From Fibrobacter sp. UBA1765 (GTDB lineage: Bacteria; Fibrobacterota; Fibrobacteria; Fibrobacterales; Fibrobacteraceae), in the NCBI GenBank assembly GCA_002314675.1, contig DCGZ01000092.1:1-43032 (forward strand): a stretch of DNA of 43,032 nucleotides, in the 5' to 3' direction. The position numbers were made by a program, and so were the translations under genes. The notes beneath the pieces are model-generated. The model saw nothing but the letters and a program-made list of their open reading frames with translations. It was not told the origin of the DNA and searched no databases. Below are positions 29,827-38,767 of the stretch, piece by piece. Each line of letters starts with the position of its first letter. Position 1 is the stretch's first letter.

Positions 29827-32800
29827 CTAGACGTTAAAATAATCCACTTCGGGGTTGCCAATGTACAAGCCACTTACCGATGCTTGTGGGTACATTGCAC
29901 CGTTTTCTGTCAAGCTTATTCCAACGCTTGCAAAGTCAATCAGGCGAGCAACATTGAAAATTTCCTTGATATTCGGGAGTACCGGGTAGCCAACTGCAGG
30001 GCGAATTCCGTTCCAGTTGTTGTTCCTTGCAAGTTCGCGGCTCAAGTATTCTGCACCGGCTTCTGCAAGGCGGTCAGCGACAGTCTGCAAAAGGAGAACA
30101 TCGTAATCGCTGCCGCCCTGCTCTGCCTTGAGCTTTTCAAGGCGCTTTACAAGGGCATAGCTTACTGTTACTGCAAAGGCTCCAACAATATCCGGGAATT
30201 TTGAATCTGCCGGTGTGCTTGCTGTTTTTGTATCGGCAGGAACCACGTAGTCGCAGAGGGCAAGGCAAGTGCCTTCTGCATTTTGCTGACGTGCAGTTGC
30301 AACTTCTACAAGGTCTTCGCTAGAGCCTGTGCGATTCGTATTAAAGCGAATTCGATCGTCCAGGCCAGTTGCCTGGTAAAACGCCTGCACGGCTCGCAGC
30401 GAGTATTCAGGCTTGTTCAAATCTGCTAGGAGCTTTTCTGCATCGGCCTTAAGCTTCTTAGCTTCTTCGCAATCAGCCTTAACCTTCCAGGTAAAGAAGA
30501 AATAGTTCCAGCTGATTAAAGGAATGACTTTTTCAAGTGCAATTGGCGGCAACTTGCATTCACCCATGAACGGCGGATTTGCAGGCTTGTAATTTTTCCA
30601 ATCGCATACATGGCGACGTTCAAGAGGAGTACTGTTTGCTGCAGCCATAGCCTCTTCGGTGGCGCTTACGATGCCAGCCTGCTTGTCGCGAATGCGTTGC
30701 TGTTCCTTGCGGTTTTCTTCAATGGTTTCTGCGCTTGTCGCAGGGTCCAAAAGCTTTTGAACAAGGCCCGGGTTGCTTGCTGCGTCGCGCACATGGAATA
30801 CAGGGCCATCATAGCACGGAGCAATCTTTACTGCAGTGTGCGTCGGGCTTGTGGTTGCGCCACCTACAATGATCGGAATGCGGAGTCCTGCTTCTTGCAT
30901 GCGTTTTGCAACGGTGCACATTTCTTCTAGAGACGGAGTGATAAGGCCAGAAAGGCTCAAGACATCAGCCTTATTTTCTATAACGGCATTTACAATCACG
31001 TCTTCAGGGACCATCACGCCAAGGTCCACCATTTCAAAGCCGTTGCAAGCCATGATCACAGAAACGATGTTCTTGCCGATATCGTGGACATCGCCCTTCA
31101 CAGTTGCGATTACGATTTTACCACGAGATGCCGCTCCAGCTTCCTTGCCGGCTTCAATGTAAGGCTGCAAAATTTCCACAGCCTTCTTCATGGTTCTTGC
31201 CGTTTTAACAACTTGCGGCAAGAACATTTCACCTGCGCCAAAACGGCGGCCAACTTCGTTCATGCCGTCCATGAGCGGGCCAGAAATGATTGCGACAGGG
31301 CTATCGCCGCGATTGATAAGTTCCATCAAGTCTGGCTGAAGCGTTGTAGAAGTGCCCTTCAAAAGAGCTTCCTGCAAACGTTGTTCCGGAGTCAAGGTTA
31401 CTTCAGCTCCCTGAGCCTGCCGAAGGGTTGAAGCATCTCCCCTCGACGAGCTCGGGGAACTTGTGCTGAAAATTTCTTTCGGGTCGTACTTTGCACCAGT
31501 TTCCTTGGCCTTTGCTGCAGCCTCGTTCATGCGGCTTGCAATTTCAATAAGTTCTTCGCTAGCTTCCGGGTGAGTATTCAGTAGCACTTCCGTAATTGCC
31601 AAGCGGAGTTCCAGAGGAATGGTCTTGTATTCTACAGCAGCGGCCGGGTTCATGATTGCCATGCCCATGCCGTTTGGTGTTGCCAAATGAAGCATTGTAG
31701 AATGCATTGCTTCGCGCAAGTAATTGTTCCCACGGAATGCAAAACTCAGGTTAGAAAGACCGCCAGAAATGCGGACTCCAGGCAGGTTGTCGATAATCCA
31801 GCGGCAGGCGCGTATAAAGTCGTGCGCGTAGGCGTTGTGCTCCGCCATGCCAGTTGCCACCGTCAAGACGTTGGGGTCAAAAATAATGTCGGAAGGATCG
31901 AAACCGCATTTTTCAGTAATGATCTTGTAGGCACGGGATGCGATAGCTACACGACGATCGTAATTGGTGGCCTGACCTTCTTCGTCAAAGAGCATCACGA
32001 TGACAGCAGCGCCCAAGCACTTCACCGTCTTGGCATGTTCAATGAAAGCTTCTTCCCCCATCTTCAAGGAAATGGAGTTGACAATGCTCTTGCCCTGAAT
32101 GCACTTCAAGCCTTCTTCAATGACTTCAAAGCGGGAACTATCCACCATGATTGGCACACGGCTAATTGCCGGGTCAGAAGCGAGCAAGTTGAGGAATGTG
32201 CGCATTTCCTGCTTTGCATCGAGCAAGCCGTCATCCATGTTCACGTCAATGACCTGGGCTCCGTCTTCCACCTGCTTTCGGGCAATGTCCAAGGCTTCGT
32301 CGTAGTTCTTTTCGTTGATGAGTCGCAGGAACTTCTTGGAGCCTGCCACGTTGCAACGTTCGCCAACAGGTACAAAGTCACTTGCATTGCAATTTTCGGC
32401 ACCATTGCTAGGGCGAACCTGCTCAACAAACAAAGGTTCAAGGCCAGCAAGGCGAAGCAGCGGCGACATCTTGAAAGCAGGCATCGGTTCACGGCGCTTG
32501 TAATCTGCCGGGAGCGCGTCAAGCATCTTACGCATCGCCGCAATATGCTCCGGGGTCGTACCGCAGCAACCACCAATCATATTGACAAGGTGTTCATCCA
32601 TGTACGGCTTCAGTTTCTTTACCATGTCTTCTGGCGTGTCGTCATAACCGCCAAACTGGTTCGGGAGACCTGCATTCGGGTGGCAGCTAATGTAACACGG
32701 TGCAACCTTACCCATGCGACGAAGATACGGGACCATGCCATCGGCACCAAGGCCACAGTTAAGGCCAATAGAAAGCGGCTTTGCATGCATAACGCTAGTT

Positions 32801-33465
32801 GCAAAAGCTTCTACAGTCTGGCCAGAAAGCGTACGACCGCTGGCATCGCTCACGGTCATGGAGAACATGATTTCAATCGGCTTCAAGTTTGCAACAGTAC
32901 CAGAAGCCTCTGCGCAAGCCTTACGCTTTTCCAAGACCTTCATGCAGGCGCTTGCCGCCGCCTTTGCATTCAGCGTATCAAAAATTGTTTCGATAAGGAT
33001 TGCATCCACTTCTTCTTCAACCAAAACTTGAATCTGCTCCGCATACGCATCTTCAAGTTCATCAAAGGTAATGCTACGGCTTGCTGGGTCGTTCACGTCT
33101 TCGCTCATCGAGAGCATCTTGCTTGTCGGGCCGACATCGCCAAGAATGTACACCTTGCGACCGTATTTTTCCATGGCTTCAGCTGCAGCCTGTTTTGCAA
33201 TTGCGACCGAAGCACGGTTCATTTCGGCAATGCGATGTTCCTGATGGTATTCGTGCTGACTTACGCGCTGGCTCGAGAAAGTATTTGTTGTAAGGCAATC
33301 CACGCCAGCTTCCACGTAACGACGCTGAATATCCAAGATAACATCCGGGCGTTCAATGCTAAGCATGTCATTATTTGCCCCCTTAATGCCATAAGTCTGG
33401 ATTACAGAACCCATGCCGCCATCAAGCAGCAACATCTTACTTTCAAAAGCTTCGCGTAAAGTCAT
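29827..33465 (-). CDS. metH: cobalamin-dependent methionine synthase
   Basis: Transfers a methyl group from methyltetrahydrofolate to homocysteine through B12. The 1212-residue protein has all four modules: homocysteine domain (LLDGGMGSVIQ; zinc cysteines in GLNCGLG and GGCCGTTPEH), pterin domain (VGERCNVAGSKKF), cobalamin cap and binding domain with DVHDIGKNIV (B12-ligating His), and the reactivation domain (NGIRPAVGYPVLPN, YPQASVSGLYIGNPEVDYF). A repeat-like segment of about 20 residues (SSPSSSRGDASTLRQAQG) interrupts the linker before the cap domain. No cobalamin riboswitch was found upstream. Confidence 0.97.
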   Translation of the reverse strand: MTLREAFESKMLLLDGGMGSVIQTYGIKGANNDMLSIERPDVILDIQRRYVEAGVDCLTTNTFSSQRVSQHEYHQEHRIAEMNRASVAIAKQAAAEAMEKYGRKVYILGDVGPTSKMLSMSEDVNDPASRSITFDELEDAYAEQIQVLVEEEVDAILIETIFDTLNAKAAASACMKVLEKRKACAEASGTVANLKPIEIMFSMTVSDASGRTLSGQTVEAFATSVMHAKPLSIGLNCGLGADGMVPYLRRMGKVAPCYISCHPNAGLPNQFGGYDDTPEDMVKKLKPYMDEHLVNMIGGCCGTTPEHIAAMRKMLDALPADYKRREPMPAFKMSPLLRLAGLEPLFVEQVRPSNGAENCNASDFVPVGERCNVAGSKKFLRLINEKNYDEALDIARKQVEDGAQVIDVNMDDGLLDAKQEMRTFLNLLASDPAISRVPIMVDSSRFEVIEEGLKCIQGKSIVNSISLKMGEEAFIEHAKTVKCLGAAVIVMLFDEEGQATNYDRRVAIASRAYKIITEKCGFDPSDIIFDPNVLTVATGMAEHNAYAHDFIRACRWIIDNLPGVRISGGLSNLSFAFRGNNYLREAMHSTMLHLATPNGMGMAIMNPAAAVEYKTIPLELRLAITEVLLNTHPEASEELIEIASRMNEAAAKAKETGAKYDPKEIFSTSSPSSSRGDASTLRQAQGAEVTLTPEQRLQEALLKGTSTTLQPDLMELINRGDSPVAIISGPLMDGMNEVGRRFGAGEMFLPQVVKTARTMKKAVEILQPYIEAGKEAGAASRGKIVIATVKGDVHDIGKNIVSVIMACNGFEMVDLGVMVPEDVIVNAVIENKADVLSLSGLITPSLEEMCTVAKRMQEAGLRIPIIVGGATTSPTHTAVKIAPCYDGPVFHVRDAASNPGLVQKLLDPATSAETIEENRKEQQRIRDKQAGIVSATEEAMAAANSTPLERRHVCDWKNYKPANPPFMGECKLPPIALEKVIPLISWNYFFFTWKVKADCEEAKKLKADAEKLLADLNKPEYSLRAVQAFYQATGLDDRIRFNTNRTGSSEDLVEVATARQQNAEGTCLALCDYVVPADTKTASTPADSKFPDIVGAFAVTVSYALVKRLEKLKAEQGGSDYDVLLLQTVADRLAEAGAEYLSRELARNNNWNGIRPAVGYPVLPNIKEIFNVARLIDFASVGISLTENGAMYPQASVSGLYIGNPEVDYFNV
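31407..31470. repeat. palindromic repeat inserted in frame in metH
   Basis: Contains ccctgagcctgccgaaggg and cccctcgacgagctcgggg, two words of the ccctgagc...cgaaggg class of dispersed palindromic repeats seen in many bacterial genomes. It is GC-richer than its surroundings and encodes the Ser-rich STLRQAQG stretch around residues 666-686. Confidence 0.6.
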
Positions 33466-33952
33466 AACAAATTCGAACCTTATCGTTTTTTTTATTCATT
33501 GGCACCTGTGCGCCTATTCATTTTCAAAGACAAAATTAGAAAAAATCAATATAATTTCAATATATATTTATGCAAATATGCTCATTTACGCATTTTTGAT
33601 ATTTAATCACCTATTCCTGCATTTTTCAAATATTCAAATTACTCATTCCAGCATTTTGGCAGATAAAACAGCCAAAATTTTTGTTTTTACCCGCCGAGTT
33701 TGACAAAAACAGTCACTTTTAAAGTCATTTTCACTCTCAAAGCACCTTTTTCCATTAAAACCATCCATAAAAGGTCATAAAACGCACCCATCGACAGCAT
33801 TTTCTTGCATTTTGGCGGATAAAACACCCATACAAGCCCCATTTTATCCGTACTTTTTCAAAAATCCCCTTAAAAAATGGCGGATGACAGTCAAACAAAA
33901 AATCCCCACGGCATTTAACCGCGAGGATTTTTAAAGCACCTTGGCTTGATGA
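33466..33952. other. 487-bp AT-rich metH upstream region with degenerate iterons
   Basis: Between groEL and metH. The words catttacgcattttt, attcctgcattttt, attccagcattttgg and ttcttgcattttggcgg recur at about 33585, 33614, 33646 and 33802, three of them spaced about 30 bp. The last two extend to gcattttggcRgataaaaca. The groEL terminator (33896-33932) lies at the right end. No ORF and no known riboswitch was recognised. Confidence 0.5.
33896..33932 (-). terminator. groEL terminator
   Basis: aaaaatcc (33898-33905) / ggattttt (33925-33932) with an inner cgg/ccg pairing and a T-tract on the minus strand, 20 bp beyond the groEL stop. Confidence 0.75.
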
Positions 33953-35590
<1,638 letters not shown>

Positions 35591-35672
35591 TTTGTTTTTC
35601 CTTGTTTATTTAAAATTCCTAGATGCAAGATCCAGACGCAAGAGGCCAGAAAAGTTGTTCTAAAATATCTTT

Positions 35673-35712
35673 CGTCTCTCGTCTGTAGCCACGTAGTGGC
35701 GTTCTCTCGCCT
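35673..35712 (-). repeat. 3'-UTR hairpin element, copy 2 (groES-groEL spacer)
   Basis: Read on the minus strand after the groES stop: ggcgagagaac, stem gccac, loop tac, stem gtggc, tacagacgagag. In this position it could shape groES/groEL mRNA processing or relative expression. The spacer also carries ggcctcttgcgtctgg, a word seen near 27780. Confidence 0.75.
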
Positions 35713-35715
35713 AAA

Positions 35716-35997
35716 TTAGAGCACTGCGAAGATGTCGCTTTCGCGAACGATCAAGTAGGTCTTGCCTTCAACGGAAACTTCGGTACCGCTGTACTTGCCG
35801 TACAAAACAACGTCGCCAACCTTGACTTCTGGAGCAATCAAAGCACCCTTTTCGTCGCGCTTGCCTGCGCCAAGGGCAATAACCTTACCCTGCATCGGCT
35901 TTTCTTTTGCGTTATCCGGAATGTAAAGACCGGACTGGGTTTTTGTTTCTGCTGCTGCTGGTTCAATGAGAACGCGGTCTGCAAGTGGTCTAATCAT
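35716..35997 (-). CDS. groS: co-chaperonin GroES (10 kDa)
   Basis: The 93-residue lid of GroEL. It starts MIRPLADRVLIEPAA, has the mobile-loop region (AAETKTQSGLYIPDNAKEKP) and ends YLIVRESDIFAVL. An in-frame start 18 codons upstream (36051) is rejected: ATG 35997 has gagg 8 nt before it and gives the normal GroES length. No CIRCE element was found upstream; a sigma-54-like word lies at 36060-36076. Confidence 0.97.
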   Translation of the reverse strand: MIRPLADRVLIEPAAAETKTQSGLYIPDNAKEKPMQGKVIALGAGKRDEKGALIAPEVKVGDVVLYGKYSGTEVSVEGKTYLIVRESDIFAVL

Positions 35998-36059
35998 TTT
36001 ATTTACCTCTGAAAATTTTGGGTTCAACCGAACCTCTTTTTGTTTTCGCACCTTAAAAT

Positions 36060-36076
36060 AGCAAAAGCCGTGCCAA
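36060..36076 (-). promoter_or_regulatory. sigma-54-like promoter before groES (overlaps a sigma-70-like one)
   Basis: Minus strand ttggcacggcttttgct matches the -24/-12 consensus TGGCAC-N5-TTGC with GG and GC exactly 10 nt apart. However tattttaa (36052-36059), with ttgtga 16 nt upstream, also resembles a housekeeping promoter at the same place, so the match may be coincidental. Confidence 0.35.
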
Positions 36077-36440
36077 TCACAAGCAATATGTAACAGATTT
36101 TGAAAGTTGTAACAAGATTCTTTATTTTTTTAGGGCGGCAGACGCTCCTTTGCGGTATAAATATGCCATTTTTAGGCATTTGGCTGTAAAATTGCAGATT
36201 TTAGCCTAAAAACGCCATATTTTCCGTTCAGCCTTGGGCACTTTTGCAAGTTCCCAAGTCCGAATGCATACGCACCGCAGTCGCTGCCGCAAGGCTCACA
36301 CTCAATCCCCAAAAGAAAAGTATGTTTCCTTTTGAACAAAAACGTGCATATTGAAACAAGCTTGCCAAAACGTTTCAGTTTGAAACAAGGCAAGACTTCT
36401 TTAGTTAATTCTGCATTCTGAATTCTTAATTCTGAATTTT
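36077..36440. other. intergenic region between groES and tRNA-Arg
   Basis: Contains an inverted repeat with arms at 36165-36177 (tttttaggc) and 36204-36216 (gcctaaaaa) enclosing a smaller ggct/agcc plus aaaat/atttt stem, a segment rich in caccgcagtcgctgccgcaa, and the AT-rich repeat attctgaattcttaattctg near 36410-36437. An open frame on the minus strand here runs through the tRNA and is not believed. Confidence 0.45.
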
Positions 36441-36441
36441 G

Positions 36442-36449
36442 TATATTTG
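36442..36449 (+). promoter_or_regulatory. -10-like element of the tRNA gene
   Basis: tatatttg, 8 nt before the mature tRNA start. The same octamer precedes xth and rplU, supporting it as this organism's promoter word. Confidence 0.5.
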
Positions 36450-36457
36450 GTGCACAC

Positions 36458-36529
36458 GCCCGTGTATCACAATGGATAGTGTCCTCCCCTCCGAAGGGAG
36501 TTATTTCGGTTCGATTCCGAACATGGGTA
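36458..36529 (+). tRNA. tRNA-Arg (anticodon CCG)
   Basis: Folds as a 72-nt cloverleaf: acceptor gcccgtg/catgggt (two G.T pairs), D-arm with loop aatggata and only three good pairs, anticodon stem ctccc/gggag with loop ctccgaa (anticodon CCG), variable region ttat, and T-arm ttcgg/ccgaa with loop ttcgatt. CCA is not encoded. The weak D-stem (T10 against T25) is unusual but the rest is sound. Confidence 0.92.
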
Positions 36530-36530
36530 T

Positions 36531-36562
36531 AAAAAAGAAGCCGCGCTTGCGACTTCTTTTTT
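36531..36562. terminator. tRNA terminator
   Basis: aaaaaagaag(c)cgc / gcg(a)cttctttttt around a gctt loop, directly after the tRNA. T-tracts on both strands, so it may also end the minus-strand FISUMP gene. Confidence 0.85.
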
Positions 36563-36584
36563 GCTTTCAAACTGACCTAAAAAC

Positions 36585-37679
36585 TTAGTCACCTTCAACA
36601 CAGCGAACAGAGTAGGCGTTATCCTTGTTCTGAACGAGCTGACGAACCATCTGGTCGCTCATGCGACCCATGGACCAGAGCCAAAGGGTTTCGTTCTTGC
36701 CGTTCTGTGCAGACCAGAAACCAGCATATTCGCCCATGTCTTCGTACTTGACAATAGACTTACCAATCTTTTTACGATAGCCAGAAGAGAACACGGTAAA
36801 GCCGTATTCATCAGTGCCGCCACCACCCTGCCAACCAGTCGTAGCCTTCATCTTTGCAGCAAATGCGCCGCACTTTTGAACGCCATCGTAGCAATGGGTA
36901 AGGCCTGTCAACATGTCTGTCCATTCGCGGTCTCGCGGCAAGTGCCAACCTGCAGGGCAAGCCTTGCGTGCACCGGCAAAACTATAAAGACGGCCACTGC
37001 GAGTGCAGTAGGATTCCTGGTCATCGTAGCACCAGGATTCGCCTTCAACCTTGTAGTTCACGTTCTGAGCAAACCACTTGCGACCGTCAATCTCAATAAT
37101 ACGGTACTGCTGGCCATCGCGTTCATCGGTAAACATGCTGGAATTATCACGAATCAAGGAACGCTTGTCCTGTTCGTCCTGGCGGAACCTGGCAAGTTCA
37201 TCGCGCATAGACTTTTCTCGGTTTTCAAAAGTCCACTGCCACCAGTCCTGAGCTTCTGGGTTTGCAAACTTCATTTTCAAATTGTGAAGTGCATACAAGT
37301 CGTCACCGCAAGCAAGGTCAATACCCTTGACTTCCACAATCAAGGACTGCTTCTTGAACTTCTTTGGACGATTGAAGTAAGAAATCCAAACTTCCTTGGT
37401 CTGGTTGCAATTGCCATAGAAGCCATTGTCAATCATTTCCTTAGGAACCTTGATTTCACCGGATGCAACAAAGTCAAAGTTCGCATCCTTAACGGCGAAA
37501 GTCACCTTCTGCTTTTCGCCGTAAATTTCATACTTCATAAAGCGAATATCGCCATTGATCGGGGCGCTAGCATAGTCGCCTTCGCCTTCGGCATCAAAAA
37601 TTGCATCCCAGGACTTTGGAGGGGCTGCAAACGCTGCTGCACCAAAAAGGCACAACATCAAAAAGGAAAGTTTACGCAT
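36585..37679 (-). CDS. secreted FISUMP-domain protein
   Basis: A 364-residue protein with a signal peptide (MRKLSFLMLCLFGAAAFAA) and no lipobox. The first half (about 25-180) is unrecognised. The second half is a FISUMP domain (Fibrobacter succinogenes major paralogous domain): YRIIEIDGRKWFAQNVNY, GRLYSFAGARKACPAGWHLP, EWTDMLTGL, FWSAQNGKNETLWLWSMG and a final AYSVRCVE. Members are abundant extracellular proteins of unknown role. ATG 37679, with aagga close upstream, is preferred over GTG 37697. It begins 21 bp after the hemB stop, so it may be read through from hemB. Confidence 0.9.
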   Translation of the reverse strand: MRKLSFLMLCLFGAAAFAAPPKSWDAIFDAEGEGDYASAPINGDIRFMKYEIYGEKQKVTFAVKDANFDFVASGEIKVPKEMIDNGFYGNCNQTKEVWISYFNRPKKFKKQSLIVEVKGIDLACGDDLYALHNLKMKFANPEAQDWWQWTFENREKSMRDELARFRQDEQDKRSLIRDNSSMFTDERDGQQYRIIEIDGRKWFAQNVNYKVEGESWCYDDQESYCTRSGRLYSFAGARKACPAGWHLPRDREWTDMLTGLTHCYDGVQKCGAFAAKMKATTGWQGGGGTDEYGFTVFSSGYRKKIGKSIVKYEDMGEYAGFWSAQNGKNETLWLWSMGRMSDQMVRQLVQNKDNAYSVRCVEGD

Positions 37680-37700
37680 ATTATCCTTAATTCGCACTCA

Positions 37701-38705
37701 TTATTTCTTTTGCAAAATACGTGCGGCATCCTTTGCAAAATAGGTCCATATAAAACTTGCACCAGCGCGCTTAAAAGATAGCAAGGATTCCATCATCACG
37801 GCATCCTTGTCGATCCAACCATTAAGCGCAGCTGCCATAATCATAGAATATTCACCGCTAACATGGTATGTCGAAACAGGAATTTCAAACGTCTGGGCAG
37901 TTCTGTAAACAACATCCAAATATGCAGATGCCGGCTTGACCATAACAACGTCCGCGCCTTCTTCAATATCAAGCTGCACTTCGACCATAGCTTCCTTGCT
38001 GTTTGCAGGGTCCATCTGGTAGGTCTTCTTGTCGCCTTCCTTCGGGGCGCTTGCAAGGGCATCACGGAACGGGCCATAGAATGCAGAAGCATACTTAGCG
38101 CTATAAGCCATGATGCTTACACTTTCATAACCAGCATCATCCAACGCCTCACGAATAGCCCCGATACGCCCATCCATCATGTCGGACGGGCAAACAAAGT
38201 CTGCTCCAGCTTCTGCATGGCTTACTGCCATACGGCAAAGCACTTCAACGGTTTCATCATTCAAGATTTCACCAGTTTCCGAAACAATACCGTCATGGCC
38301 ATCGGAATTAAACGGGTCAAGTGCAACGTCAGTCATAATGACCAGGTCCGGGAAAGCCTTCTTAACTTCACGGACACAATGCTGGACAAGCCCATTCGGG
38401 TCATACGATGCGGTAGCCTTCTTGTCTTTCTTGGAATCGGCAATGGCAGGGAACGGTGCAATGGCAGGAATTCCAAGTGCGACAACTTCTTCAAGTTCTA
38501 CAAGCAAACGGTCAACAGTCTTGCGTGTAATGCCCGGCATAGAGGGAATTACTTCTTCCTTGTTCTCCCCTTCCATGATGAATACCGGATACACAAGGTC
38601 CTTTACAGTTAGTGTAGTTTCAGAAAGCATTGCTCGTACTGCAGCCGACTTACGGTTACGACGCGGCCGTCTAATCAACGGTAAAACATATTTTGCTTCA
38701 GCCAT
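37701..38705 (-). CDS. hemB: delta-aminolevulinic acid dehydratase (porphobilinogen synthase)
   Basis: Condenses two aminolevulinates to porphobilinogen in tetrapyrrole synthesis. The 334-residue protein has the two Schiff-base lysine regions (IMAYSAKYASAFYGPFRDA; VMVKPASAYLDV) and the substrate-binding DGRIGAIREALD. The metal site reads DVALDPFNSDGHDGIV, the aspartate-rich Mg-type sequence, not the cysteine-rich zinc type. aaaaggtg precedes ATG 38705. No other haem or B12 gene is adjacent, although metH nearby needs cobalamin. Confidence 0.96.
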   Translation of the reverse strand: MAEAKYVLPLIRRPRRNRKSAAVRAMLSETTLTVKDLVYPVFIMEGENKEEVIPSMPGITRKTVDRLLVELEEVVALGIPAIAPFPAIADSKKDKKATASYDPNGLVQHCVREVKKAFPDLVIMTDVALDPFNSDGHDGIVSETGEILNDETVEVLCRMAVSHAEAGADFVCPSDMMDGRIGAIREALDDAGYESVSIMAYSAKYASAFYGPFRDALASAPKEGDKKTYQMDPANSKEAMVEVQLDIEEGADVVMVKPASAYLDVVYRTAQTFEIPVSTYHVSGEYSMIMAAALNGWIDKDAVMMESLLSFKRAGASFIWTYFAKDAARILQKK

Positions 38706-38767
38706 AATTTCACCTTTTTAACATAATTCCCAATTCTGAATTCTTAATTCTGAATTTTCAAGTTAAC

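Noticed and set aside
31687..33459. Long open frame (590 codons) on the plus strand opposite metH
   Set aside because: It is the antisense shadow of the metH reading frame, has no recognisable motifs and an improbable His/Cys/Arg-rich composition.
33466..33952. Cobalamin or SAM riboswitch upstream of metH
   Set aside because: No B12-box or SAM-I core sequence could be found on the minus strand; the region is AT-rich with short direct repeats only.
36000..36170. CIRCE/HrcA operator upstream of groES
   Set aside because: The TTAGCACTC-N9-GAGTGCTAA inverted repeat is not present.
36172..36570. 132-codon open frame on the minus strand upstream of groES
   Set aside because: Its first third is the antisense of the tRNA-Arg gene and its terminator, and the rest runs over intergenic repeats.
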